Position numbers and translations under genes: made by a program. This document shows, in pieces, positions 1 to 7,032 of a stretch of DNA of 9,649 bases. How positions within the stretch are numbered: position 1 is the stretch's first letter; every line of letters begins with the position of its first letter. Source of the DNA: an uncultured Clostridia bacterium (GTDB taxonomy: Bacteria; Bacillota; Clostridia; Christensenellales; DUVY01); contig CALAYY010000168.1 of the NCBI GenBank assembly GCA_937895465.1, positions 1-9,649 of the forward strand. Reading direction: 5' to 3'. The notes under the pieces are model-generated. The model worked only from the letters and a program-made list of their open reading frames with translations. It did not search any database and was not told where the DNA came from.

Positions 1-17
1 CGACGCTCTTCCGATCT
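1..17 (+). other. Illumina sequencing adapter remnant (non-genomic)
   Basis: The first 17 bases, CGACGCTCTTCCGATCT, match exactly the 3' end of the Illumina TruSeq read 1 (P5-side) adapter. The CGAC prefix separates it from the P7-side adapter, which shares only the later GCTCTTCCGATCT part. This is untrimmed library sequence at a contig end. Genomic sequence begins at base 18. The adapter's last T also creates a false in-frame TAG (17-19) upstream of the jetC fragment, so that apparent stop should be ignored. Confidence 0.95.
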
Positions 18-214
18 AGGCTTTTGATAAAATGGACGATGGTCGTATTGATGCGATGATGAAATTTTTTAAGAGTTTAGGATTTCAAATCATTATGGCA
101 ACGCCGCCTGCAAAAATGGAGGTTATTGGTGAAATAATCGAGACTGTATTGTTAGTTCAGCGCATTAACAATTGCAGTATAGTGAGCAAATATGAGATGG
201 GAGCTGACGTCTAA
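18..214 (+). CDS. jetC: JetC C-terminal fragment (MukB/SbcC-like SMC ATPase of a Wadjet system), 5' end missing
   Basis: This is the last ~64 residues of an SMC-like ATPase; the rest is lost at the contig edge. From base 20 the frame reads AFDKMDDGRIDAMMKFF, then GFQIIMATPPAKMEVIGE, and ends at a TAA (212-214). The first part fits the end of a Walker B motif (DEAF) followed by the D-loop (KMD). The AG at 18-19 would be the last two bases of the catalytic Glu codon, cut by the adapter. The later part fits the switch/H-loop region (hydrophobic strand then ATPP) of MukB/SbcC-type ATPases. In Wadjet, JetC is the SMC subunit that works with the JetA kleisin and JetB KITE proteins to extrude DNA loops. 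JetD follows immediately with a TAATG overlap, which supports this over a generic SbcC. An ATG at 32 is internal and is not the real start. The Wadjet subtype cannot be assigned from this fragment. Confidence 0.8.
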
Positions 215-1383
215 TGGATTACTCAAAGAAAATTATAAATAAACTTTTAGATAAATTTGAGGCGAGTAAAAGTTTTATCAGCGCCAACAAAGTTAACCAA
301 AGTTTTAATTTGTATCTTGCTAAAGAGTTTCATGAATATGCAGATGAGAGTAATTATAAAGCTTTTGAAGACATAAACAGAGCGACTGCTGACTTGATCG
401 AAAAAGGGTTAATTTCGTCAAAACTAAAAAAGAACAATACATACGATAAGCTTGTTTTAAAAGTCGAGAATATTGAGAAAGCATATTCATTTGCCGGACG
501 GAAAAACAAACAAGACATTAATAAAAGTTTGAGTGATCTACTAAACAGCTACATAGACAAGGGAGACGCAATTCTTAGTAAGTTTGCGGCAAAGCAAATT
601 GAAAATGTGGAAAAAAATATGCGTCCAAAATACTTTTCGGGAAATCTATCCGAGTATGCTGAAATTTTAGAATGCATTTATAGAATTCAAAAAGTTGAAA
701 AGGAGACTTTTATTAGAGAGTTTTCCATATCTCTGTTCAACAATTCTAAAAAATTTGAACTCATCAAAGAAAAAGTTAGGAATATTCTTTTCGAGTACGG
801 CGAATTTAACGAAAAGGAAACAGTTTTTGAAGAGTTAAATATTTTGAAAAATCCGTCTTACATCTATTTGAAGGGCAATGGAACCATAATGATAGGAGAT
901 AATCAATTCAGCACATCATGCTTTGATGGAGGAATTGGGCTAACTTCTTTTGATGTTGCAAAAATTCAAGAAATAAAAATCGAGACAAGCAAAATTATTA
1001 CCGTTGAAAACCTTACCTCTTTTTATAATTTTTCGGATAACGATTATTTTGTAATCTATTTAGGCGGCTTTCATAATACCCTTAGAAGAAATTTTATCAA
1101 GTGTGTTTTTAATTGTAACCCGGATAAGGAATATTATCATTTTGGCGATATAGATGCAGGAGGCTTTTATATCTTAGAACATTTAAAAGCCAAAACTGGA
1201 ATTGATTTTAAGTCTTTAAACATGGATATACCTACGCTTGTTCGTTATAAGAAATATTGGAGACCCCTTTCAAGCAATGACATAAAAAGGCTTAAGCGAT
1301 TGCAAGATACTGAACACTCTGAGACTATAGCTTTTATGTTAAAAAATAGTTGCAAATTAGAACAGGAAATAATAGCATTTTAA
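214..1383 (+). CDS. jetD: Wadjet nuclease subunit JetD (DUF3322/DUF2220, Toprim fold)
   Basis: Complete 389-residue protein, a normal length for JetD. The first ~100 residues resemble the JetD N-terminal winged-helix region (LLDKFEASKSF, then an ADLIEKGLI helix). The C-terminal part is a DUF2220/Toprim-like domain related to topoisomerase VI subunit A. A conserved Glu sits in TVENLTSF (E265), the metal-binding DxD is in FGDIDAGGF (D312, D314), and an LEQE motif (382-385) lies near the C-terminus. The family is known to cleave closed circular plasmid DNA after loop extrusion by JetABC. The start at 214 overlaps the jetC stop by one base (TAATG), and a GGGAG at 199-203 inside jetC is a plausible ribosome binding site, so translation is probably coupled. 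One 60-base line sampled (241-300) is about 32% G+C, lower than most downstream genes. Catalytic residues appear intact. jetA and jetB would lie upstream, outside the window. Confidence 0.88.
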   Translation: MDYSKKIINKLLDKFEASKSFISANKVNQSFNLYLAKEFHEYADESNYKAFEDINRATADLIEKGLISSKLKKNNTYDKLVLKVENIEKAYSFAGRKNKQDINKSLSDLLNSYIDKGDAILSKFAAKQIENVEKNMRPKYFSGNLSEYAEILECIYRIQKVEKETFIREFSISLFNNSKKFELIKEKVRNILFEYGEFNEKETVFEELNILKNPSYIYLKGNGTIMIGDNQFSTSCFDGGIGLTSFDVAKIQEIKIETSKIITVENLTSFYNFSDNDYFVIYLGGFHNTLRRNFIKCVFNCNPDKEYYHFGDIDAGGFYILEHLKAKTGIDFKSLNMDIPTLVRYKKYWRPLSSNDIKRLKRLQDTEHSETIAFMLKNSCKLEQEIIAF

Positions 1384-1405
1384 AACGAAGATAAATAAAA
1401 AAAGT

Positions 1406-1410
1406 AGGAG
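1406..1410 (+). promoter_or_regulatory. Ribosome binding site AGGAG with unusually short spacing
   Basis: AGGAG lies just ahead of the helicase gene. Only two bases separate it from the ATG at 1413, shorter than the usual 5-9. The next codon is GTG (1416-1418), in frame and five bases away, so GTG at 1416 is a realistic alternative start that would shorten the protein by one residue. The 29-base gap after jetD (1384-1412) shows no terminator hairpin and no convincing promoter. Confidence 0.6.
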
Positions 1411-1412
1411 TA

Positions 1413-4028
1413 ATGGTGCAGATTACAAATGACTTTCAAGCGAGATACGCAGCCGCAGTTTTGAGCAAGCGGCACGCAGTGGGTAAGTTAGAAAAGCTTA
1501 TACCAGTGTTTTTGCGTTCGGGCTTGGAGGTTTATCCGTATCAAATTGAGGCGGCGGCTTGCGCTCTTATAAATCCTTATGCTAAAGGTTATATTTTGGC
1601 GGATGAGGTCGGGCTGGGTAAGGCAGTTGAGGCAGGGCTTATTATCGCACAACGCCACTATGACGGTGCGGACAACATTTGTGTCGTTGTGCCAAAACAG
1701 CAGATTGAGCAGTGGCAATATTTATTGATGGAAAAATTCGGACTGTCTGTAAAAGGCATTGGCGAGGCGGCGGAATCTGATAATGAACAAAAATCGGTGC
1801 GGCTTACGACTTATGAAGAGGCGGTTGCGGCGGCGGATACTCTAAAAGAAACGGCGTGGGATTTGGTTGTAATTGACGAAGCGCATAGGCTTAGAAAGTT
1901 TCGACAGGGCGAGAACAAAACAGCAGAAGCATTGCATTCGGCATTTGATGGACGGAAAAAGATACTCCTTACGGCAACACCCATAATTGGCAATGTTATG
2001 GATTTGTGGGGGCTTGTCACTTTTATTGACAAATTTGCTTTTGGTGCGGCAGATGATTTTTATAAGCGTTATTATAAAAAACCCGAAAACTATCCTAAGC
2101 TAAAAGAATTGCTATCGCCGTATATATTCCGCACACTCAGGCGGCAGGTTAAAGCCGATGTAAGTTTGCCCGAACGGCTTATTCATACCGAGCAGTATAC
2201 GCTTAGCAAGCAGGAAAAAGAAATTTATAATGATTTAGAGAAATACCTTGCTAAAACAAAGAAAATTGCATTTCCCGAAATGGACATATATGAACTCACT
2301 TTGATGATGACAAAGGCATTCTCATCAAGTCTTGATGCGTTTGAAAAACTGATAACAAATATTCTGTTGCGGTTAGAAAAAATTGGCAGTGATGAGGCAA
2401 AAGCGGAAGCACAAGAGTTAACAGCAATTCTGATAAAACTAAGCAATCTTACAGCCACTACTAAGGGCAGTACATTTTTACGAGTTTTACATCAAACAAT
2501 GCAATCTCTAAAATCTAAGGGTTTGCCGCAAAAGGCGGTTGTGTTCACGGAAAGCAACGAAACTAAGGATTATATTTTAGGAACGAGTATGCTTGGCAAC
2601 ACGCAGTACAATCCGGTTGAATTTAAGGACACAAGCAGCATAGAGGAATTCAAGCAAAAGAAAAACCATGTTTTGGTTTGTACGGATGTTGCAAGCGAGG
2701 GGTTCAATGTTGAGTTTGCTAGTGCTGTTTTTAACTTTGACTTGCCGTGGGGCTTGCAAAAGGTAGAGCAGAGAATTGGCAGAGTTCACCGCATAGGGCA
2801 GAAAAACGATGTTCTTGTTTTTAACTTTTTGTGTAACGAGATTTTTGCTGATGTTCGTATTTTTGAGCTTGCGTATAGGCGGACGGTAACAACGGCGGAT
2901 ATATTAGGGGCAAGCGATAATTTTATAAGCGTTGGAAATAGCGGCAACCAGGCCATAGCGGATATTGTTGCAACAGGACGGAGCGCAAAAGAGGTAGAGG
3001 CGGACTTTGAGGATTTGCAAGCAGAGTTTAGGGATTTGGTGGAAGAAAATAAAAAGGAAGCCACGGACACGCTTTTCAACACTTTTGACGAAAAAGTCGC
3101 CGAAAAGACAAAGCACTACGCAGCATTCATAAAAGAAAAGGTCGCCGAAACAAAGGCATTACTTTGGGATTTTTGCAAATACGCAATTAAACCTTACGGA
3201 ACTGTGGACGAGAGCGACAAGAGTTTATTTGTGAGGAAAAGCCTATTCAAAAGCGGCAACATTCAACAAATGAGCATTTACCTTGACGATGATGGTTCAA
3301 GGCCGCGGTCGCAACTTATTACACTTTCTAACCCTGCCATTAAACAGCTTTTAAGTTTTTATACAGGTTTTACACCCATATACGGCGGCGTTACTTTAGA
3401 GATAAATAACCGTCGTGGCGAAGGCGGTATGATAGCCTTTTATTCCGTGCAGTTTTTGAGCGACACTCAGACATTAAGTAGAAATATTTTTGTTGGACAA
3501 ACGACAAAAGGGAAAATACTAACAGATAGTGAGTGCCGTGAACTTGTGGAGAATTCAGTCGGCGCGGTGCTCAAGGACAACAATTACAACGAACATGATT
3601 TGAAAGTAATTAACGATTTGTTTAAAGCCGTTCTAACACATCATAAAAGGGATGCTTTAGCGGAATTAGGCGCAGGAATTGCGGTAGAGATAAAGCAGAT
3701 AAAGCGGCGGACGATAACGGCACTACAACTCGTTGAAAATGAAATTAAGGCAGCAGAAAGCGAAATAAGCCGCCTAAAAGGCATAAGCGGAAGTGAAAGA
3801 ACAAACAACGCATTTGCCGTTAGCCAAAAAGCGCACAATTTTGCAAACCGTCTTGCGTTGTTAAAACAAAACGAAGTTATAGAAAAAATGCGGCTCAGAA
3901 AACAAGAAACAGACGATGTTGCCGTTTTAATCGAAAAGGCAAAATTGTTTACAAGTAAGTATTGTTTGTTTGTGGCAGATTATACAATAAGTAAAATAGG
4001 AGCGGATAATGGCGACAAAAAAGAATAA
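1413..4028 (+). CDS. SNF2/RapA-like superfamily 2 helicase (DEAH motif) at the head of the type III R-M module
   Basis: An 871-residue SNF2-family ATPase, expected to translocate on or remodel DNA using ATP. Visible motifs in order: Q-like region YPYQIEAA (41-48), motif I LADEVGLGKAVEAG (62-75), motif II IDEAH (154-158), motif III LTATP (186-190), motif V TDVASEGFNVEFA (424-436), and motif VI QRIGRVHRIGQ (453-463). Residues ~480-871 form a long C-terminal extension with helical, probably coiled-coil stretches (for example ~495-570 and ~735-840) and no nuclease motif that I recognise. Motif I has Ala71 after Lys70 where the usual Walker A residue is Thr or Ser. The C-terminus overlaps the RhuM start by 20 bases, so the two are co-translated. 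RapA-like helicases are often found beside mod and res genes in type III-like operons and as DrmD in DISARM, but no drmA or drmB is present here. Confident as a SNF2 ATPase; its role in defence is inferred from context. Confidence 0.9.
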   Translation: MVQITNDFQARYAAAVLSKRHAVGKLEKLIPVFLRSGLEVYPYQIEAAACALINPYAKGYILADEVGLGKAVEAGLIIAQRHYDGADNICVVVPKQQIEQWQYLLMEKFGLSVKGIGEAAESDNEQKSVRLTTYEEAVAAADTLKETAWDLVVIDEAHRLRKFRQGENKTAEALHSAFDGRKKILLTATPIIGNVMDLWGLVTFIDKFAFGAADDFYKRYYKKPENYPKLKELLSPYIFRTLRRQVKADVSLPERLIHTEQYTLSKQEKEIYNDLEKYLAKTKKIAFPEMDIYELTLMMTKAFSSSLDAFEKLITNILLRLEKIGSDEAKAEAQELTAILIKLSNLTATTKGSTFLRVLHQTMQSLKSKGLPQKAVVFTESNETKDYILGTSMLGNTQYNPVEFKDTSSIEEFKQKKNHVLVCTDVASEGFNVEFASAVFNFDLPWGLQKVEQRIGRVHRIGQKNDVLVFNFLCNEIFADVRIFELAYRRTVTTADILGASDNFISVGNSGNQAIADIVATGRSAKEVEADFEDLQAEFRDLVEENKKEATDTLFNTFDEKVAEKTKHYAAFIKEKVAETKALLWDFCKYAIKPYGTVDESDKSLFVRKSLFKSGNIQQMSIYLDDDGSRPRSQLITLSNPAIKQLLSFYTGFTPIYGGVTLEINNRRGEGGMIAFYSVQFLSDTQTLSRNIFVGQTTKGKILTDSECRELVENSVGAVLKDNNYNEHDLKVINDLFKAVLTHHKRDALAELGAGIAVEIKQIKRRTITALQLVENEIKAAESEISRLKGISGSERTNNAFAVSQKAHNFANRLALLKQNEVIEKMRLRKQETDDVAVLIEKAKLFTSKYCLFVADYTISKIGADNGDKKE

Positions 4029-5088
4029 AAATGAAGTAAGCATTAGGAGTAGCGCGGCGGAGTATCTTACATTTGTTGCGTCGATCGGCGAAGAGGGCGT
4101 TGAGTTAAGATACGAAAATGAGAACATTTGGCTTACGCAAAAGCTGATGGCAACATTATACGATGTAGATATTTCGACCATAAATCAGCATATAAAAAAG
4201 GTTTATGAAGATGGCGAACTTCAAGAGAGTTCAACTATTGGAAAATTCCCAATAGTTCAAACAGAGGGAAATAGGCAAGTGACACGCGATGTTTTGCACT
4301 ATAATTTGCAAATGATAATTGCCGTAGGTTTTAAGGTAAACAACGAAAAAGCCGTCCGTTTTAGAAAGTGGGCGGGGCAAATTGTCAAAGACTACACAAT
4401 TCAAGGCTGGGCAATGGATGTTGAGCGAATAAAAAAAGGTCATATGTTTACGGACGAATATTTTGAAAGGCAGCTTCAATATATCCGTGAAATACGGTTA
4501 AGCGAAAGGATGTTTTATCAAAAGGTAACCGACATTTATTCCACTGCATTCGATTACGACAAAGCCGCAAAAACCACAAAAGACTTTTTTGCGTTAGTGC
4601 AAAATAAACTTCATTTTGCAGTACACCGTCACACGGCTGCCGAAATTATTGTCGAAAGGGCAAACGCAGATAAGCCAAACATGGGGCTAACAAATTGGGA
4701 GCAATCACCCTTTGGTAAAATCATAAAAGCCGATGTTATTATTGCAAAAAACTATCTCAATGAACAAGAAATGAACTACTTGGAGAGGATTGTTTCAATT
4801 TATTTAGACTTTGCCGAACTTCAAGCAGAACGCAAAATCCCAATGTCTATGGACGATTGGGCAAAACGACTTGACGGTTTTTTAGAGTTTAACGGCAATG
4901 AGATTTTAATAGGAACAGGCAAGGTGTCAAAAGAGCAAGCAAAACTTCACGCAGAGAGCGAGTATGAAAAATACCGCATTATTCAAGACAAGCTGTTTCA
5001 AAGCGACTTTGATAGAATGCTTGCATTAGAGGAAACAGTAAAAGAAATGCTACCCGGCAAAAAGAAAAAGGACAAAAAGGACGATTAA
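4009..5088 (+). CDS. rhuM: RhuM-family protein
   Basis: Complete 359-residue member of the virulence RhuM family (PF13310), named after a gene on Salmonella pathogenicity island 3 whose biochemical function is not established. The family signature is clear: ENIWLTQKLMATLYDVDISTINQHI (38-62) looks like a helix-turn-helix, followed by YEDGELQESS, then YNLQMIIAVGFKVNNEKAVRFRKWA (98-122) and KDYTIQGWAMDVERIKKG (127-144). A later conserved block HTAAEIIVERANADKPNMGLTNW lies near 208-230. The protein ends in a highly charged tail, KKKKDKKDD (351-359). An AGGAG at 3998-4002, six bases before the ATG at 4009, supports this start inside the helicase gene. RhuM genes are frequent passengers in R-M operons. 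The HTN-like N-terminus suggests DNA binding or regulation, which is inference; no nuclease motif is visible. Confidence 0.88.
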   Translation: MATKKNKNEVSIRSSAAEYLTFVASIGEEGVELRYENENIWLTQKLMATLYDVDISTINQHIKKVYEDGELQESSTIGKFPIVQTEGNRQVTRDVLHYNLQMIIAVGFKVNNEKAVRFRKWAGQIVKDYTIQGWAMDVERIKKGHMFTDEYFERQLQYIREIRLSERMFYQKVTDIYSTAFDYDKAAKTTKDFFALVQNKLHFAVHRHTAAEIIVERANADKPNMGLTNWEQSPFGKIIKADVIIAKNYLNEQEMNYLERIVSIYLDFAELQAERKIPMSMDDWAKRLDGFLEFNGNEILIGTGKVSKEQAKLHAESEYEKYRIIQDKLFQSDFDRMLALEETVKEMLPGKKKKDKKDD

Positions 5089-5093
5089 CAGAC

Positions 5094-5120
5094 GGGTTTT
5101 GCCGACGAGGGCAAAAACCC
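5094..5120 (+). other. Intergenic hairpin between rhuM and mod
   Basis: GGGTTTTGCC (5094-5103) pairs with GGCAAAAACCC (5110-5120), giving ten base pairs with one bulged A and a six-base loop (5104-5109). It starts six bases after the rhuM stop and ends 30 bases before the mod start. No T-run follows on either strand, so it is not a standard intrinsic terminator. It could be an mRNA-stabilising or processing hairpin, or a weak attenuator separating rhuM from mod expression. Confidence 0.6.
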
Positions 5121-5132
5121 ATACAAAAACAC

Positions 5133-5139
5133 AAAGGAG
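5133..5139 (+). promoter_or_regulatory. Ribosome binding site AAAGGAG for mod
   Basis: A strong Shine-Dalgarno match lies 11 bases before the ATG at 5151. A closer ATG at 5141 follows almost immediately but is in a different frame and does not open the methyltransferase frame. The site therefore supports 5151 as the mod start, with slightly long spacing. Confidence 0.65.
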
Positions 5140-5150
5140 CATGAGCATTT

Positions 5151-7031
5151 ATGAAAAAATTAGACGGATTAACAGCCGATATTGTGGCGGAGCGGATAGC
5201 GGAACTAAAAACGGTTTTCCCCGAGGTGTACAAGGACGGGAAGATAGACTTTGACGCGCTGCAAAATATTTTGGGAGAGCATATAGAGGACGCACGGGAA
5301 AAGTATAGCTTTACTTGGGCGGGCAAGTTGGATTCGATAAAACTGGCACAAAAGCGGAGTAATGGAACGCTTAGACCTTGCAAAGAGGAAAGTGTCAATT
5401 TTGATACAACGCAAAACCTTTATATCGAGGGCGACAATTTAGAGGTGCTTAAGCTCTTGTCGGGTAGCTACATGAACAGTGTAAAAATGATATACATAGA
5501 CCCGCCGTATAATACGGGTAACGATTTTGTGTACGCTGACGACTTTTCGGACGGTATAGAAAATTACAAACGGATAATAGGCGAGACCGCAAAATCTAAC
5601 GCTGAAACGGCGGGAAGGTATCATACAAATTGGCTCAATATGATGCTGCCGCGCTTGAAGTTAGCACGGGTGCTATTAAAGCAAGACGGCGTGATTTTCA
5701 TAAGCATAGACGACAATGAACAAGCAAATTTGAAAAAGCTATGTGATGAGGTTTTCGGGGAGTATAACTTTGTGGCGACATTCCCATGGCGGAAAAGGAC
5801 TGCAAAATCGGACGTGCCGTTCGGAGTTTCGCAAGATTACGAATGGGTTTTGTGCTACGCAAAATCGGACGCATTCGTGGCGAGTTTAGCGGGCGGAACG
5901 CGCAAATACTTTGAAACTCCCGACTTTCCGAATAGACCGTGGCGTATACATGATTTGACAAAGCAAACAAGTGCAAGCGAAAGACCTAACAGTTTTTTTG
6001 ACATGGTAAATCCTAAAACGGATAAAAAATATTCCGCAAACCCGAATCGGACATGGGCAATAACGGTTGATACGTTCGAAAAATACTATGCGGAGGGTAA
6101 AATCGTATTCCCCGACGATTATGACTTTTTGAAAATATCACAGCCCGTATTTAGATATTTTAGGGACGACGATATGGCAAAAGCGGGCGAGAGTTTCGGC
6201 TTTATTCCAGTAAGTACGAATTTACCGTTCGAGGTGGGTATGTCGCAAGACGGCACAAAGAGCATGACGGAATTATTCGACAATAAGGTGTTCAGTTTTC
6301 CAAAGCCTGTGGAACTAATAAAACATTTAATAAAAGCGGTTACCAATTTTGACAAGGACGCAATTATTTTCGATTTTTTCAGTGGTTCAGGCACGACAGC
6401 GCACGCAGTTATGCAATTGAACGCAGAGGACGGCGGCAACCGTAAATTCATTTGTATTCAAATTCCCGAACTTACCGATGATAAAAGCGAGGCATATAAA
6501 GCAGGCTATAAAAATATTTGCGAAATAGGTAAGGAGCGTATTCGCCGTGCAGTGCAAAAAATTAAAGATGAAGCACCTATGCTGACAGAAAGTCTTGATA
6601 CAGGCTTTAAAGTATTCAAGCTCGATACATCAAATCTTAAAAAGTGGAACAATGGCTACACACGGGATTATGAGGAATTGGCATTGCGAATAAAAGACTA
6701 TTATGAATATTTGACCCCCGACCGTGCGCCGCTTGATATGGTGTATGAAATTATGCTCAAATATAGCTTGCCGCTAACCTTGCCCGTAACAGAAGTAGAA
6801 ACGGCAGGAGTAACAGCCCACATAATCACCCATGAAGGAGACGAAACAGCAGACGCATATAAAGTTCTCGTCTGTTTGGAGGAAAGCCTCACGATAGAGC
6901 AAATGGAAGCCCTGTCGGCACTTGGCGCGGGTACGCTATTCTTTGCCGACCGCTGCTTTGCTGACACCAACGCAATGACCAACTGCGACGAAATTCTAAA
7001 AAAAGCCGGACAGGAAATGAGGTTGTTTTAA
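5151..7031 (+). CDS. mod: Type III R-M DNA methyltransferase Mod (beta-class adenine-N6)
   Basis: Complete 626-residue methyltransferase of usual type III Mod length. It transfers a methyl group from S-adenosylmethionine to adenine in a short asymmetric site and supplies target recognition to the Mod-Res complex. The order is beta-class: catalytic motif IV DPPYNTG (117-123) precedes the target recognition region (~190-370), then the FPKPVELI segment (383-390, motif X), then the SAM-binding motif I DFFSGSGTT (408-416). A Mod-typical stretch KAGYKNICEIGKERIRRA follows near 460. The N-terminal ~85 residues are helical (LTADIVAERIAELKTVFPE), as in other Mod proteins. Motifs look intact and there is no frameshift or simple-sequence tract of the kind that makes some mod genes phase-variable. 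The next gene starts one base after the stop. Target specificity cannot be read from the sequence. Confidence 0.95.
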   Translation: MKKLDGLTADIVAERIAELKTVFPEVYKDGKIDFDALQNILGEHIEDAREKYSFTWAGKLDSIKLAQKRSNGTLRPCKEESVNFDTTQNLYIEGDNLEVLKLLSGSYMNSVKMIYIDPPYNTGNDFVYADDFSDGIENYKRIIGETAKSNAETAGRYHTNWLNMMLPRLKLARVLLKQDGVIFISIDDNEQANLKKLCDEVFGEYNFVATFPWRKRTAKSDVPFGVSQDYEWVLCYAKSDAFVASLAGGTRKYFETPDFPNRPWRIHDLTKQTSASERPNSFFDMVNPKTDKKYSANPNRTWAITVDTFEKYYAEGKIVFPDDYDFLKISQPVFRYFRDDDMAKAGESFGFIPVSTNLPFEVGMSQDGTKSMTELFDNKVFSFPKPVELIKHLIKAVTNFDKDAIIFDFFSGSGTTAHAVMQLNAEDGGNRKFICIQIPELTDDKSEAYKAGYKNICEIGKERIRRAVQKIKDEAPMLTESLDTGFKVFKLDTSNLKKWNNGYTRDYEELALRIKDYYEYLTPDRAPLDMVYEIMLKYSLPLTLPVTEVETAGVTAHIITHEGDETADAYKVLVCLEESLTIEQMEALSALGAGTLFFADRCFADTNAMTNCDEILKKAGQEMRLF

Positions 7032-7032
7032 T

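Noticed and set aside
32..214. A stand-alone 60-residue gene starting at ATG 32
   Set aside because: The upstream in-frame stop is created by the adapter. The frame is the tail of an SMC ATPase, and no ribosome binding site precedes base 32.
1413..4028. DISARM component DrmD
   Set aside because: The SNF2 helicase resembles that family, but no drmA, drmB or drmC genes are in the window, and the neighbours are type III mod and res.
5094..5120. An intrinsic terminator after rhuM
   Set aside because: There is a stem, but no T-run follows on either strand, so it is reported only as a hairpin.
4979..5398. A 139-codon open frame on the - strand across the rhuM/mod junction
   Set aside because: It is antisense to the rhuM end and the mod start, crosses the hairpin, and its translation (rich in Ser, Phe and Cys) resembles no known protein.
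5802..5871. A 13-base direct repeat (GCAAAATCGGACG at 5802-5814 and 5859-5871) in mod
   Set aside because: Both copies encode AKSD in the target recognition region. There are only two short copies with no tandem structure, so this is probably chance and not a phase-variation tract.
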